Origin: an uncultured Myxococcales bacterium
GTDB taxonomy: Bacteria > Myxococcota_A > UBA9042
Reading direction: 5' to 3'
Length of the DNA: 64,000 nt
Assembly (NCBI GenBank): GCA_903955385.1
Contig: CAJBNH010000173.1
Span: forward strand, 18,393 to 82,392
The notes below the pieces were generated by a model. That model did not search any database and was not told the origin of the DNA. It saw only the letters and a program-made list of their open reading frames with translations. Of this stretch, positions 51,510-60,345 are shown in pieces (the stretch's first letter is position 1; each line of letters starts with the position of its first letter). Position numbers and translations under genes: made by a program.

Positions 51510-51563
51510 CCTGCCCGCGCCGCCCTCGCCCGTTGCGGCCCCTGCCGCCATCCGGAGTCCACG

Positions 51564-52412
51564 ATGTCCTTGTCTCGCCTCGATTTTGCCAAGGTCGGCG
51601 TCGCGACCGCGTTGTGCGGGCTGGCGACTTGGCCCGATGCCGCCCGCGCCGAACCGCCTCCGTCGCCCGCGTCTGCCGTTGTCGAAGTCGCACCCGCTGC
51701 GCCAGGCACGCTTGTGGTCGTCGTCGATGTGGACGGGCTCGCCGCCGACGTTGCCGGGGCGGTCACCGCCTTGAAGAAGGGCGAGAACGCGCTGCAAGTC
51801 GCCGCCGGCACTGCGAAGGTGGTGGTGCGGACTGCCCCCGGCGCCGTCGTCAAGGAGGCTGAGGTCGCCGTGGCGTCTGGTGCAACTGCGCGCCTGGACG
51901 TCACCACCCGCGGTAAGATTGAGGTCGCGACGGTGCGCGGCGCCAAGATCGAACTGGATGGCAAGGAAGTGCCCGCCAAAGACGGCAAGGCAGAAGTCGA
52001 CGTCGACATGGGCAAGCACAGCCTTGTGATCACCCATTCCGGCTACTTTGGTCGCAAGGGCGACGTCGAGCTGGGGGCCGGACAGCGCGCGTCCGTCACC
52101 GCCGATCTCGCGTTGTTCGAGCCCGAGAACGACCTGCGCGCCTACGCGTGGGCCGGCATGGGGGGCGGCGGTGCGTTGATTCTGGCCGCTGTCGCGATCG
52201 ATGCCTTCGCCAACTACGACTCGCTGGGCGGCGACACGGTCCGCTGGACCCTGATGGGCTTGGGCACCGCGGGCTTCGTCGGAGGCACCATCCTGCTGAA
52301 GCAAGGTGCCGAGGCCAGCGCCAGCCCGCCGGTGCAGGACACGCCGAAGCTCGACATCCGACTATCGCAGACGCAAGGCGGCGCAGTGGCCCGCTTGGGC
52401 ATGCGGTTCTAG
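51564..52412 (+). CDS. Exported PEGA-domain membrane protein
   Basis: A 282-residue protein of unknown role. The first 29 residues look like a signal peptide ending AARA-E. Residues 110-190 form a PEGA-type domain (AKIELDGKEVPAKDGKAEV, DMGKHSLVITHSGYF). Two hydrophobic helices follow (GGGGALILAAVAIDAFA and LMGLGTAGFVGGTILL). The stop codon abuts the ATG of the phosphatase gene with no gap, suggesting co-translation and shared function. Confidence 0.82.
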   Translation: MSLSRLDFAKVGVATALCGLATWPDAARAEPPPSPASAVVEVAPAAPGTLVVVVDVDGLAADVAGAVTALKKGENALQVAAGTAKVVVRTAPGAVVKEAEVAVASGATARLDVTTRGKIEVATVRGAKIELDGKEVPAKDGKAEVDVDMGKHSLVITHSGYFGRKGDVELGAGQRASVTADLALFEPENDLRAYAWAGMGGGGALILAAVAIDAFANYDSLGGDTVRWTLMGLGTAGFVGGTILLKQGAEASASPPVQDTPKLDIRLSQTQGGAVARLGMRF

Positions 52413-52892
52413 ATGGAACCCGCCTTTGATTTCGACGAGGTCGACTCGGGTCTGTGGGTCGGGCCCTGTCCCAGCTCTCCCCAGCGCATCCAGCAGCTGC
52501 GCAAGGCCGGGATCGACGGGCTCGTCAGCCTGCAGACCGATGACGACCTGATGGGGATGGACCTCGACTGGAACTTGCTGTGGCGGTTCATGATGGGGCA
52601 GGGTATCGCGGCCCGTCGTCAGCCGATCACCGACTTCGACGACCGCGCCCTGATCCAAGGGCTGCCTGCCGCCATCGTCGCCATCGCTGAGCTGCGGGCC
52701 GCCGGGCGCGTCACCTACGTGCATTGCTCTGCCGGGGTCAATCGCAGTCCGACCGTGGCCATCGGTTACCTGATGCAGCACAACGGGTTGAGTCTGGATC
52801 AAGCGTGGCAGCAGGTCACCACGCGTCGTCCTTGCGACCCGAATCGCGCGGCCCTCGAGCGCTGGCATCTGGGGCCGCCCAAGCGCGGCTAG
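52413..52892 (+). CDS. Dual-specificity protein phosphatase
   Basis: A 159-residue cysteine phosphatase. The catalytic loop YVHCSAGVNRSPTVAIGYL matches HCxxGxxRS, with a general-acid Asp probably in ITDFDD. The length and the lone catalytic domain fit small DSPs that remove phosphate from Ser/Thr/Tyr. In an organism with Hanks-type kinases it is a plausible counter-enzyme. It abuts the PEGA protein gene. Confidence 0.9.
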   Translation: MEPAFDFDEVDSGLWVGPCPSSPQRIQQLRKAGIDGLVSLQTDDDLMGMDLDWNLLWRFMMGQGIAARRQPITDFDDRALIQGLPAAIVAIAELRAAGRVTYVHCSAGVNRSPTVAIGYLMQHNGLSLDQAWQQVTTRRPCDPNRAALERWHLGPPKRG

Positions 52893-52901
52893 CCGCTGCA
52901 C

Positions 52902-53090
52902 ATGCAGAAATTTGCCGGTCAGTGGAAAGACCCTAGGCTCCGTCTTGGCCTTTGGGGCCGTGTGGCGGAGGGTGCGATGGGCGGCTTGGTCTTGGTGGGA
53001 ACGATTGCGGCGGGAGTTGGTTTGGCGCTGTTGACCGCCAAGTGGTCGTTGGCGCTGCTCATTCAGCACATGCCGCAGCGTAAGCGCTAG
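52902..53090 (+). CDS. Small single-helix membrane protein (tentative)
   Basis: A 62-residue open frame, 9 bases after the phosphatase stop. It has a basic N-terminus, one hydrophobic helix (MGGLVLVGTIAAGVGLALLTA) and a basic tail (PQRKR). I see no clear ribosome site. Position and composition make it plausible as the last gene of the GST-PEGA-phosphatase unit. Confidence 0.4.
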   Translation: MQKFAGQWKDPRLRLGLWGRVAEGAMGGLVLVGTIAAGVGLALLTAKWSLALLIQHMPQRKR

Positions 53091-53109
53091 GTCGGCGAGC
53101 CGGGGCCCG

Positions 53110-54198
53110 TCAGAAGCCTTCGCACGTGCCTTCGGGCCGCTCCTGGTGCACGAAGTTGCCCATCCGGCTGAAGGTGGGGCTGTACCAAGCGTCGGCGTCG
53201 AACGCCCACCAAAGAAAGCCCGCCTTACCCTTGACCGTGTCGAGGGGAACAAGGCCAAAGAACCTGCCATCCTGCGAGTTGTCGCGGTTGTCGCCCATCA
53301 CCAACAGGTTGCCGGGTGGCACGACGTAGTCGGGGGAGTCCTTCCGCTCCGCACGGCTGTACACCTGAGCGTGCGGGAATTGCGCGTCCGGCTCATCCGG
53401 CGGCCAGTCCTTGACGTCGCCACCGGTGCCGTGTTGCGTCGTGTAGACGATGCCGTTGATGCACTCCTGCTCGGCAACGTAGGGCCAGCGGGCGCGACCG
53501 ATGTCGTGAAATTCACCAGGGTTGGCGATGGCCTTGCGTGGCACCGGCTTGCCGTTGCGGAAGATTTGGTAGTCGACCATGCGGATGCGGTCGCCGGGGG
53601 CGCCGATGACGCGCTTGATCAGGTCGTTGCCGGTCGACGTGTCGTTGTCGTACGGGTACTCGAAGACGATGACCTCACCGGGGCGGGGATCGCGGAAAGT
53701 CAGGAACTTCACGCGCGTAAACGGGATCTTCAGGCCGTAGATGAACTTGTTGACGAACAGGTGGTCGTGGATCTGCAGCGTCGGGATCATCGAGCCCGTC
53801 GGGATCTTGAACGCCTCGAAGACGAAGGCGCGGATCACCAGCGTCAGCAGCACCGCCCAGAAGATGGCCTCGGCGTACTCGCGCACCACGGACTTGCGAT
53901 AGCGGCCCAGATGCTCGTCCAGCCCAGCCTCGAATGCGTCGGCCGCCGTCGTCAGCGCCGCAGCGTCGATGTCCTTGAGATCCTTGGGGCGGGCGGCGCT
54001 CAGGGTGGCCAGCTGCGCCTGCAACGACTCGCGCACCGGCTCGGACAGCTTGGCCCCGTGCTTGCCCAGCAGGGACTTGCCCATCGACAGCAGCTGGTCG
54101 GCACGCTCGGCCTGGTCGCGGATGAAGCGGCGCAATGCCTTGGGAGCACTGGGGATGACGGTCCGTTCTGGAGGGCGTGGGACGGGGCTCTGGCTCAT
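53110..54198 (-). CDS. lepB: Signal peptidase I with extended N-terminus
   Basis: A 362-residue signal peptidase that cleaves Sec/Tat signal peptides. A hydrophobic anchor (AIFWAVLLTLVIRAFVF) lies near 118. The catalytic Ser is in KIPTGSMIPTLQIHD, and the general-base Lys in LIKRVIGAPGDRI. The C-terminal box GDNRDNSQDGRFFG is intact. About 100 residues before the anchor form a charged cytoplasmic extension absent from short LepB proteins. The ATG at 54198 with GAGG upstream is preferred to a TTG 18 bases earlier. Confidence 0.94.
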   Translation of the reverse strand: MSQSPVPRPPERTVIPSAPKALRRFIRDQAERADQLLSMGKSLLGKHGAKLSEPVRESLQAQLATLSAARPKDLKDIDAAALTTAADAFEAGLDEHLGRYRKSVVREYAEAIFWAVLLTLVIRAFVFEAFKIPTGSMIPTLQIHDHLFVNKFIYGLKIPFTRVKFLTFRDPRPGEVIVFEYPYDNDTSTGNDLIKRVIGAPGDRIRMVDYQIFRNGKPVPRKAIANPGEFHDIGRARWPYVAEQECINGIVYTTQHGTGGDVKDWPPDEPDAQFPHAQVYSRAERKDSPDYVVPPGNLLVMGDNRDNSQDGRFFGLVPLDTVKGKAGFLWWAFDADAWYSPTFSRMGNFVHQERPEGTCEGF

Positions 54199-54287
54199 CG
54201 GACCTCGGGTGGGCAAAACGTGCTCCGGCGGCTGCGGGCAAGGGAGCCTACAGCCGCCGGTGCAGGAATCAACTCGCTGAAGCCGGG

Positions 54288-57200
54288 CTACTTGTCCGCG
54301 CGGACCATCACGTCGTCGATGAAGACGCCTGCGCCAGCATTGATGCTGCAGTCGCTCGAGTCGAACGCGAAGGCCAGCGTGACCGTGAGACCCTGCATCG
54401 CGGTGACGTCATAGGTGAAGGTCGTCCACTTCTTCACGGCCGCTGTCTTGTCGACCGCTACAGCCCAGGACTTTGGCTGGATCGGCGCAACCTCTGTCAG
54501 ACCCACCACGAACTTGTCGTACAGCGGGTTGGTCTCTGCGTCCACGTAGGCGGAGAACGTCAGCAGCGTCTTCGCTCCCACCGTAGCCGGAACCGGGATC
54601 AGGAACTTGCCGGAGGTAGCCGTGCCCTGGACCTTGGGCGACGCGGAGCACACATAGTCCTTGCCGTTGTTGAAGTTCAACGAGCAATCGGGGCTGAGGG
54701 CGGTCACACCGTTGTTGTCGACGGCCCAGCGGGGACCGGCCGGGTACGCGCTGGCGATGGTCCAGCCGCTGGCGTCGCCGCAGGTGATGCCGTCGGCAAA
54801 GGAAGGAACCGGGCGGTGTTCCAGCACCACGTCGTCGATCAGCCAGCCCACACCGTCGTTGTAGTTGAGGTCGACCGAGTCGAACACGAAGCGCAGGCGG
54901 ATCTTCTTGCCCTTCATCTGCGTGAGATCGACCGTGTTGTAGCGCCAGCCCGACATGACGTTGGCCGAGTTGACGAACAGCGGCTTGATCGGGACGGTGA
55001 CGAAGGCGTCGCCGCTGATCTCGACCCAGCGCTTGTCGTACGAGCCCACGTTGTCGATCTCGGTGCCGATCCACTCGCGGAACACGACGCTGACGTTGCC
55101 GGTGGCGGCCTCGAGATCGATGACCGGCGAGAGCACGCTGCCCGACACCGTCCCCGCGTAGTCCGTGCCGTTGTTGAAGTTCATGCTGGCGGGCGCCGAC
55201 AGCGGTGCAGGAACCGCAGGCGTCGCGTCGATGGCCCAGACCGAGCCGTTGACCGCGGCAGAGGACTGCCAGCCGTTGACGTTGTTCGCAAAGCCCTCGA
55301 TGTAGGTCTTGCCAGCGGCAACGACGGCGACGGGACCGGCGTAGACGTTCAGTTCGTCGACGAACCAGCCGGGACCAGAGGCACCCACGGCCACCGAGTC
55401 GAAGCGGAAGCGAACCTGGAAAGCCTTGCCGACCAACGAGTTCACATCCAGCGTCTCCATGTGCCAGACCTTGGAGAACTTGGTGTTGTCCAGCGTGTAG
55501 GCCTTGGCGATGGTGTTGAAGCCGTCGGTGCTGAACTCCACGACGCGCTTGTCCAGCGTGTTGGAGGTGGACATGCCGTGGTACGAGTAGAAGACGAACG
55601 TCAGGTAGGAGCCGGTCACCTTGGTCGCATCGACCAGGAACTTGCCGTAGGCCGCTGCCTGGACCGGGAACTTGTCGGCGTAGTTGGTGCCCTTGTTCAC
55701 GTTCAGCGACGCGGCGCCCGTCAGCTTGCCGGGGTCGGCAGGCGTCGCGTCGGTCATCCACTTGACGTAGGTGCTGTTGCTGACGCCGGACCACAGCGGG
55801 TCGGCATAGTCGATGGCCAGCGAAACAGGAACCGGCAGGGCGGGGCAAGCCGACTTGCCGACGGCCAAAGCGAAGGAGCACGCACCCGTCGTCGTGTTGC
55901 AGTTGTCGAGCGTGCAGGGGTTGCCGTCGTCGCAGTCCTTGGGGGCGCCAGCGCCGCAGCTGCCGTCCTTGCAGGTGTCGATCAGCGTGCACGCATTGTT
56001 GTCGGAGCACGGCGCGAGGTTGTTGCCGTACACGCACTTCTTGGCGATCTCGTCGCACTTGTCGTTGGTGCAGACGTTGCCGTCGTTGCAGTTGGGGACA
56101 GAGACCTGGCACTTGCCGTCCTTGCAGGTGTCGGTGACGGTGCAGAACTTGCCGTCATCGCAAGCGGACGTGTTGTTGACGTAGAGGCAGCCGAGCTTCG
56201 GGCTGCAGCTGTCGTTGGTGCACGGGTTGATGTCGTCGCACTTGACCGGATTGGCGCCCACGCACACGCCCTTGCCGTTGCACGTGTCGGTCGCTGTGCA
56301 AATGTTGCCGTCGTTGCACGTCAGCGTGTTGGCCGTGAACGTGCAGATGTTGTTCGAGCAGGTGTCGGTCGTGCACGGGTTGACGTCGTCGCAGACCTTG
56401 CCGATGCCGACGCACTTGCCGGCGGCGCACGCGTCGAGCTTGGTGCAGGTGTTGCCGTCGTCACACTTCGAGCCGTTTACGGTCGATGCGTACTGGCAGG
56501 CCAGCTTGGGATCGCAAGTGTCGATGGTGCAGGCGTTGTTGTCGTTGCAGTCCATCGTCGCACTGCCCGCGCACTTGCCGTCGGTGCACTTGTCGTCGAG
56601 GGTGCAGATGCTGCCGTCGGTGCACTTGATCGTGTTGGCGGCAAACAGGCAGCCCTTTGCCGGGTCGCAGGCGTCGTCGGTGCAGACGTTGCCGTCGTCG
56701 CACTTCTTGGCGGTGCCGGCGCACGCTCCGTCGGCGCACTTGTCGTCGATGGTGCACAGGTCGCTGTCGTTGCAGACCTCTGTGTTGTTCGCGTTCACGC
56801 AGCCCGCGGCGGGGTCGCACGAGTCGGCGGTGCAGGGGTTGGCATCGTCGCACTTGGTCGGCGAGGCTCCGGCCTTGCAGGTGCCGTCGAGGCAGGCGTC
56901 GCCCGCGGTGCAGGCGTTGCCGTCGTCACAAGCGGCCGTGTTGTTCTTGGCCGCGCAACCGCCCACGGGGTCGCAAACGTCGTCGGTGCAGGGGTTGCCG
57001 TCGTCGCAGGTGATCTTGACCCCAACGCAGCTGCCCTTGTCGCAGGCTTCGTTCTGGGTGCAGACCGAGCCGTCGTTGCAGCTGGAGCCATCGGCGCGCG
57101 CCACGTTGCTGCACTTGCCGGTGTCGGCGGTGCAGGAGTCGAGGGTGCAGTCGTTCTGGTCGTCGCACACTTTGGGCGTGCCAGAGCACAGGCCGCCGGA

Positions 57201-58478
57201 GCAGATGTCGCTGGCAGTGCAGCCGTTGCCGTCGTCACAGGCCGCGGTGTTGTCGGCAAAGCCGCACGCGCCGGTCGCCGAGTCGCACTTGTCGGTGGTG
57301 CAGGGGTTGCCGTCGTCGCAAGGGATGGGCTTGCCGGGCGCGCAGGTGGTCTTGGCGCAGACGTCGTTCTCCGTGCACTTGTCGCCGTCGTCGCAGGGCT
57401 GGGCGTTGGCCACGAACACGCACGCGTCGTCCTTGCAGGAGTCGTCGGTGCAGGCGTTCAAGTCGTCGCAGACCTTGCCGTTGGTGCCCTCGCACTTGCC
57501 GCCCTTGCACAGGTCGGTCTTGGTGCACGAGTTGCCGTCGTCACAGGTCAGGGCGTCGTCCGCCGTGTTGATGCAACCCTTTGTCTTGTCACAGGTGTCC
57601 GCGGTGCAGGACTCCTTGTCGTCGCAGGACAGGACGGCTCCGGTGCACGTGCCGGCCGCACACTTGTCTTCGATCGTGCACGCGTCACCGTCGCTGCAGA
57701 GCGCGCCTTCTTCCACGGACACGTGCGCGCAGCCTTTGACCACGTCGCAGCTGTCCACCGTGCAGGGATTCGAGTCGTCGCACACGGTAGGGGCGCCGCC
57801 GACGCACACGCCCTCCAGGCACTTGTCGTCCGAGGTGCACGCGTTGTTGTCCGAGCACGCTGCAGTGTTCTTCGTGTACTGGCAGCCGGTGGCCGAGTCA
57901 CAGGTCTCGTCGGTGCAGGGGTTGCCGTCGTCGCAGTCCTTCACCTTGCCCTGGCACTTGCTGTCGGCGCAGCCGTCGTCGGTCGAGCACGCGTCGCCGT
58001 CGTCGCACGCCAGCGTGTTCGCGGTAGCCACGCAGCCGGTCTTGGGGTCGCACGTGTCGTCGGTGCAGGGGTTGGCGTCGTCGCAGGTCACGGGCGTGCC
58101 GAGGCACTGGCCCTCCTTGCAGGTTCCCTTCTCTGTGCAGGCGTCTTCGTCCTCACAGGTGCCGCCGTTCTCAGCGTCGGCCAGACCGCACAGGCCGGTC
58201 GCCAAACACACGGCCTTCTGGCACGCGGGCTCCGTGATCTTGCCCGTGCAGTCCGCGTCGACCTTGCACGAGGGCACGGTCGTGTCCTCGCTCGGGATCA
58301 GGTCGGAGTCGGTGCCGTCGGGCTGCTCAGCGTCGCCGAATTGGACGTCGGTCGAGCCGCTGACGTCGGCGTCAGGAAGGGTGACGTTGCCGGAGGGGAG
58401 GGTGTTCGTGTTGCCGCAAGCCGAGAAGGCAAGGGCGAGCGTTGCAAGACACACTGCAGCCCAAAAGCGCTTACACAT
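54288..58478 (-). CDS. Giant lipoprotein with 15 CDDGNxCTxDxC repeats and three C-terminal jelly-roll domains
   Basis: A 1396-residue surface protein. The signal peptide ends in lipobox FSAC (Cys21), then an Asp/Thr/Ser linker. From about 65 to 860 it is made of repeats of about 46-50 residues, each with a C-D-D-x-N-x-C-T-x-D-x-C core and a second half of C-x-D-x-x-x-C-x-x-x-x-x-C form; I count 15 cores. The last 540 residues contain three similar beta-rich domains, each ending F-x-F-D-S-(x)n-G-x-x-(V/I)-D-(E/D)-(L/V), a pattern of MAM/jelly-roll carbohydrate-binding folds. It probably makes a long rigid stalk carrying binding domains. Codon bias leaves a 1472-codon open frame on the opposite strand, which I treat as spurious. 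Confidence 0.9.
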   Translation of the reverse strand: MCKRFWAAVCLATLALAFSACGNTNTLPSGNVTLPDADVSGSTDVQFGDAEQPDGTDSDLIPSEDTTVPSCKVDADCTGKITEPACQKAVCLATGLCGLADAENGGTCEDEDACTEKGTCKEGQCLGTPVTCDDANPCTDDTCDPKTGCVATANTLACDDGDACSTDDGCADSKCQGKVKDCDDGNPCTDETCDSATGCQYTKNTAACSDNNACTSDDKCLEGVCVGGAPTVCDDSNPCTVDSCDVVKGCAHVSVEEGALCSDGDACTIEDKCAAGTCTGAVLSCDDKESCTADTCDKTKGCINTADDALTCDDGNSCTKTDLCKGGKCEGTNGKVCDDLNACTDDSCKDDACVFVANAQPCDDGDKCTENDVCAKTTCAPGKPIPCDDGNPCTTDKCDSATGACGFADNTAACDDGNGCTASDICSGGLCSGTPKVCDDQNDCTLDSCTADTGKCSNVARADGSSCNDGSVCTQNEACDKGSCVGVKITCDDGNPCTDDVCDPVGGCAAKNNTAACDDGNACTAGDACLDGTCKAGASPTKCDDANPCTADSCDPAAGCVNANNTEVCNDSDLCTIDDKCADGACAGTAKKCDDGNVCTDDACDPAKGCLFAANTIKCTDGSICTLDDKCTDGKCAGSATMDCNDNNACTIDTCDPKLACQYASTVNGSKCDDGNTCTKLDACAAGKCVGIGKVCDDVNPCTTDTCSNNICTFTANTLTCNDGNICTATDTCNGKGVCVGANPVKCDDINPCTNDSCSPKLGCLYVNNTSACDDGKFCTVTDTCKDGKCQVSVPNCNDGNVCTNDKCDEIAKKCVYGNNLAPCSDNNACTLIDTCKDGSCGAGAPKDCDDGNPCTLDNCNTTTGACSFALAVGKSACPALPVPVSLAIDYADPLWSGVSNSTYVKWMTDATPADPGKLTGAASLNVNKGTNYADKFPVQAAAYGKFLVDATKVTGSYLTFVFYSYHGMSTSNTLDKRVVEFSTDGFNTIAKAYTLDNTKFSKVWHMETLDVNSLVGKAFQVRFRFDSVAVGASGPGWFVDELNVYAGPVAVVAAGKTYIEGFANNVNGWQSSAAVNGSVWAIDATPAVPAPLSAPASMNFNNGTDYAGTVSGSVLSPVIDLEAATGNVSVVFREWIGTEIDNVGSYDKRWVEISGDAFVTVPIKPLFVNSANVMSGWRYNTVDLTQMKGKKIRLRFVFDSVDLNYNDGVGWLIDDVVLEHRPVPSFADGITCGDASGWTIASAYPAGPRWAVDNNGVTALSPDCSLNFNNGKDYVCSASPKVQGTATSGKFLIPVPATVGAKTLLTFSAYVDAETNPLYDKFVVGLTEVAPIQPKSWAVAVDKTAAVKKWTTFTYDVTAMQGLTVTLAFAFDSSDCSINAGAGVFIDDVMVRADK

Positions 58479-58588
58479 GCCGGTACCTCAGTAGTCGAAT
58501 GGTGCGGAGGGGTGCCGGGCGACGCCCACCCGGTGTGGCGGCGAGGAATCCAAGAACCCCCGATCCCTGCTCCAAAAAAGCGGCGTAG

Positions 58589-58618
58589 ATCATAATCCGA
58601 CATGCGTTGGTATGTCCA
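58589..58618 (-). promoter_or_regulatory. Promoter of the giant lipoprotein gene
   Basis: On the minus strand TGGACA (58618-58613), 18 bases and TATGAT (58594-58589). The -10 has five of six consensus bases. The region is unusually AT-rich for this DNA. The leader is about 100 bases. Confidence 0.6.
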
Positions 58619-58688
58619 CATGAATTCGCGCAATCTGGGTCCAGACGGTCAGGATCGAGGCCCCGTCAGCGTGCCGGGAAACGGCTGC

Positions 58689-58717
58689 TTGACACGATCG
58701 CGCCGCCGGTCTATCCG
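58689..58717 (+). promoter_or_regulatory. Promoter of zapA
   Basis: TTGACA (58689-58694), 17 bases and TATCCG (58712-58717), 49 bases upstream of the zapA ATG. It is divergent from the giant lipoprotein promoter in the same 287-base gap. Confidence 0.6.
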
Positions 58718-58765
58718 CCGATCGACGCACCGGCGCCCCGGTCGTCCCGCCACGGAGGAGCGATC

Positions 58766-59053
58766 ATGTCCAAGGCAGTCAAGGTCACGCTGATGGGCAA
58801 GCCCTTCACGCTGCAGACCGATGAGGACGAGGCCCATGTGCAGCGGGTTGCAGCACTGGTCGATGCCCGTGTGGCCGAGCTTCAGGTACGCGCGTCTTCC
58901 TTGCCTCCACAGTCGCTGGCGCTGCTGGCCGCGCTGACGATCGCCGATGACCTCGAGAAGGAGCGTGCTGGCCACGCCCGACGCGACGACGGTCTGCGCG
59001 ATCAGGTGCAGCGGTTGCGCATGCGGATCAAGTCCGCGGTGGGTGACGCCTAG
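58766..59053 (+). CDS. zapA: Cell division protein ZapA
   Basis: A 95-residue ZapA, a cytosolic protein that bundles FtsZ filaments. It has the N-terminal strand pair KVTLMGKPFTLQTDEDEAHVQRVAALVD (shown in part by key residues LxG and DE), followed by SLALLAALTIADDL and a coiled-coil tail. GGAGGAG precedes the ATG at 58766. The downstream gene is a 5-formyltetrahydrofolate cyclo-ligase homologue, as is often seen. Confidence 0.9.
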   Translation: MSKAVKVTLMGKPFTLQTDEDEAHVQRVAALVDARVAELQVRASSLPPQSLALLAALTIADDLEKERAGHARRDDGLRDQVQRLRMRIKSAVGDA

Positions 59054-59089
59054 GCGCCTCGCCCCTTGCCACACCCCACGAGAGGACCC

Positions 59090-59785
59090 ATGCGTGAGTT
59101 CCCGGCGGCCATGCCGCCTGCCCCGAACCCTACCTTGCGCCAAGCCTGGCTGGCGTCGCTGGCTGCAAGTCCGGTCGAGGTCTCGGCTTCACGTGGTGCG
59201 GCTGCCGACGCGGCAGGTTGGCGAGCGTTGGCCGACGCGGACTTGCGGTCTCGCCCAGCACCGGTCCGTCAGGCTCACGCGGTGCGCTTGGCCGAAGCCG
59301 GGCTGGCTACTGCACACGCGCTGGGCGCCCGCCGCGTCGGACTGTACAGTCCGGTTGGTGCAGAGGTCGACACCCGCGAGCTAGCCAACCGCCTGCTTGC
59401 CAATGGTTTTCTTCTTGCGTATCCCAGACTGCGGCCCCGGGGCGAGGCGCTGGACCCGGCCGCTTGCGACGGGCCCACGTTCCTTGCGCCTCGTCCGCGG
59501 ACGCGGCTGCTTGAGCCGACAGGTCCCTTGCTGGATCCGCAGCAGCTGGATTTGGTGTTTGTGCCTGCGCAGCTTGTGCGGGGAGATCTGGCCCGCTTGG
59601 GACGACCGGACGACCTGCTGGATGCCTACCTTGCCGGCCTCCGACCGGACTGCGTCGTGGTGGGCGTCGCGGCGGCAGCTTGCGTGCTGGACTGGACGCC
59701 GCGCTCACCCTCCGACCGTCGCGTGACTGCGGTGTGCACGGAGCACGGGTTGTTCGGCCCGGCGGCCCAAAAGGCGACGGCATGA
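59090..59785 (+). CDS. 5-formyltetrahydrofolate cyclo-ligase-like protein (divergent)
   Basis: A 231-residue homologue of 5-FCL (YgfA), which converts 5-formyl-THF to 5,10-methenyl-THF using ATP. The middle matches well: VGLYSPVGAEVDTRELANRLL and LLAYPRLRPRGEAL. The C-terminal ATP site motif G-x-G-x-G-Y-Y-D-R is not recognisable; the corresponding stretch reads GRPDDLLDAYLAGLRPD. The N-terminal basic LR-x-x-x-x-x-R motif is also altered. Activity is therefore doubtful. GAGAGGA precedes the ATG, and the stop overlaps the next ATG as ATGA. Confidence 0.8.
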   Translation: MREFPAAMPPAPNPTLRQAWLASLAASPVEVSASRGAAADAAGWRALADADLRSRPAPVRQAHAVRLAEAGLATAHALGARRVGLYSPVGAEVDTRELANRLLANGFLLAYPRLRPRGEALDPAACDGPTFLAPRPRTRLLEPTGPLLDPQQLDLVFVPAQLVRGDLARLGRPDDLLDAYLAGLRPDCVVVGVAAAACVLDWTPRSPSDRRVTAVCTEHGLFGPAAQKATA

Positions 59786-60336
59786 ACGAGGTCCAACCCC
59801 AAGGAATCCTGGGGCGCATGGTCGCCATCCCCCTGCGCCACAAGCAGTTTCTGGTCTTCTGCGCGGTCGGGGCGTCAGGCGTGCTCGTCAACATGGTGGT
59901 GTTTGGCGGCTTGAGCGCGGCGTTGGAGGCGACCGGCAGCCCAGATCGCTGGTTGGCGGCGAATGCAGCCGTGGTGGGCGGTTGGGCCGTGTCGGTGGCG
60001 ACCAACTTCCTGCTGAACGATTGGCTGACGTTTCGCCACCGCGCCGGAGACTACCAGTCGTCGCGCCGCCGCCGCGTGCTGCGCTACTACGTCATGGCGT
60101 CGATCGGTCTGGCCCTGCAGTCGCTGGTCTTCAACGCGCTGTTCTGGACGCTGGCATGGGTGACAGACCAGTGGACAACTGCGCAGTGGACGGCGCTGCA
60201 TCAGGGTCCGCCGGGCGCGGTCGGGTGGGTCTGGCAGGGGCTGGTCGAGTACTGGCTCTGGTGCGCGAACCTGGTCGGCATCGGCCTTGCGACCATCGTC
60301 AACTACCTGATGTCCAAGCGTTGGGTGTTCCGCTAG
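59782..60336 (+). CDS. GtrA-like membrane protein
   Basis: A 184-residue protein of the GtrA/DPMS family, small four-helix membrane proteins thought to assist transfer of lipid-linked sugars. Features are FLVFCAVGASGVLVNMVVFG, TNFLLNDWLTFRHR (the conserved F-L-N-(D/R)-x-W-(T/V)-F motif) and NYLMSKRWVFR at the end. The start overlaps the 5-FCL-like stop (ATGA). A glycosyltransferase partner is not in view. Confidence 0.9.
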   Translation: MNEVQPQGILGRMVAIPLRHKQFLVFCAVGASGVLVNMVVFGGLSAALEATGSPDRWLAANAAVVGGWAVSVATNFLLNDWLTFRHRAGDYQSSRRRRVLRYYVMASIGLALQSLVFNALFWTLAWVTDQWTTAQWTALHQGPPGAVGWVWQGLVEYWLWCANLVGIGLATIVNYLMSKRWVFR

Positions 60337-60345
60337 GCCCCGCCC

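Noticed and set aside
56215..58494. A second long plus-strand open frame (759 codons) opposite the same gene
   Set aside because: The product is Ser/Gln/Leu/Pro repeats that again mirror the antisense repeats, with no ribosome site or family pattern.
54177..58595. A 1472-codon open frame on the plus strand, opposite the giant Cys-rich lipoprotein
   Set aside because: The product is Val/Gly/Ala/Asp-rich with periodic repeats mirroring the antisense gene. It results from codon bias of the Cys-rich repeats. It also runs through the start of lepB and the lipoprotein promoter.
59054..59089. A 6S RNA gene, often found between zapA and the 5-FCL gene
   Set aside because: The gap is only 36 bases, too short for 6S RNA, and it mainly holds the next ribosome site.
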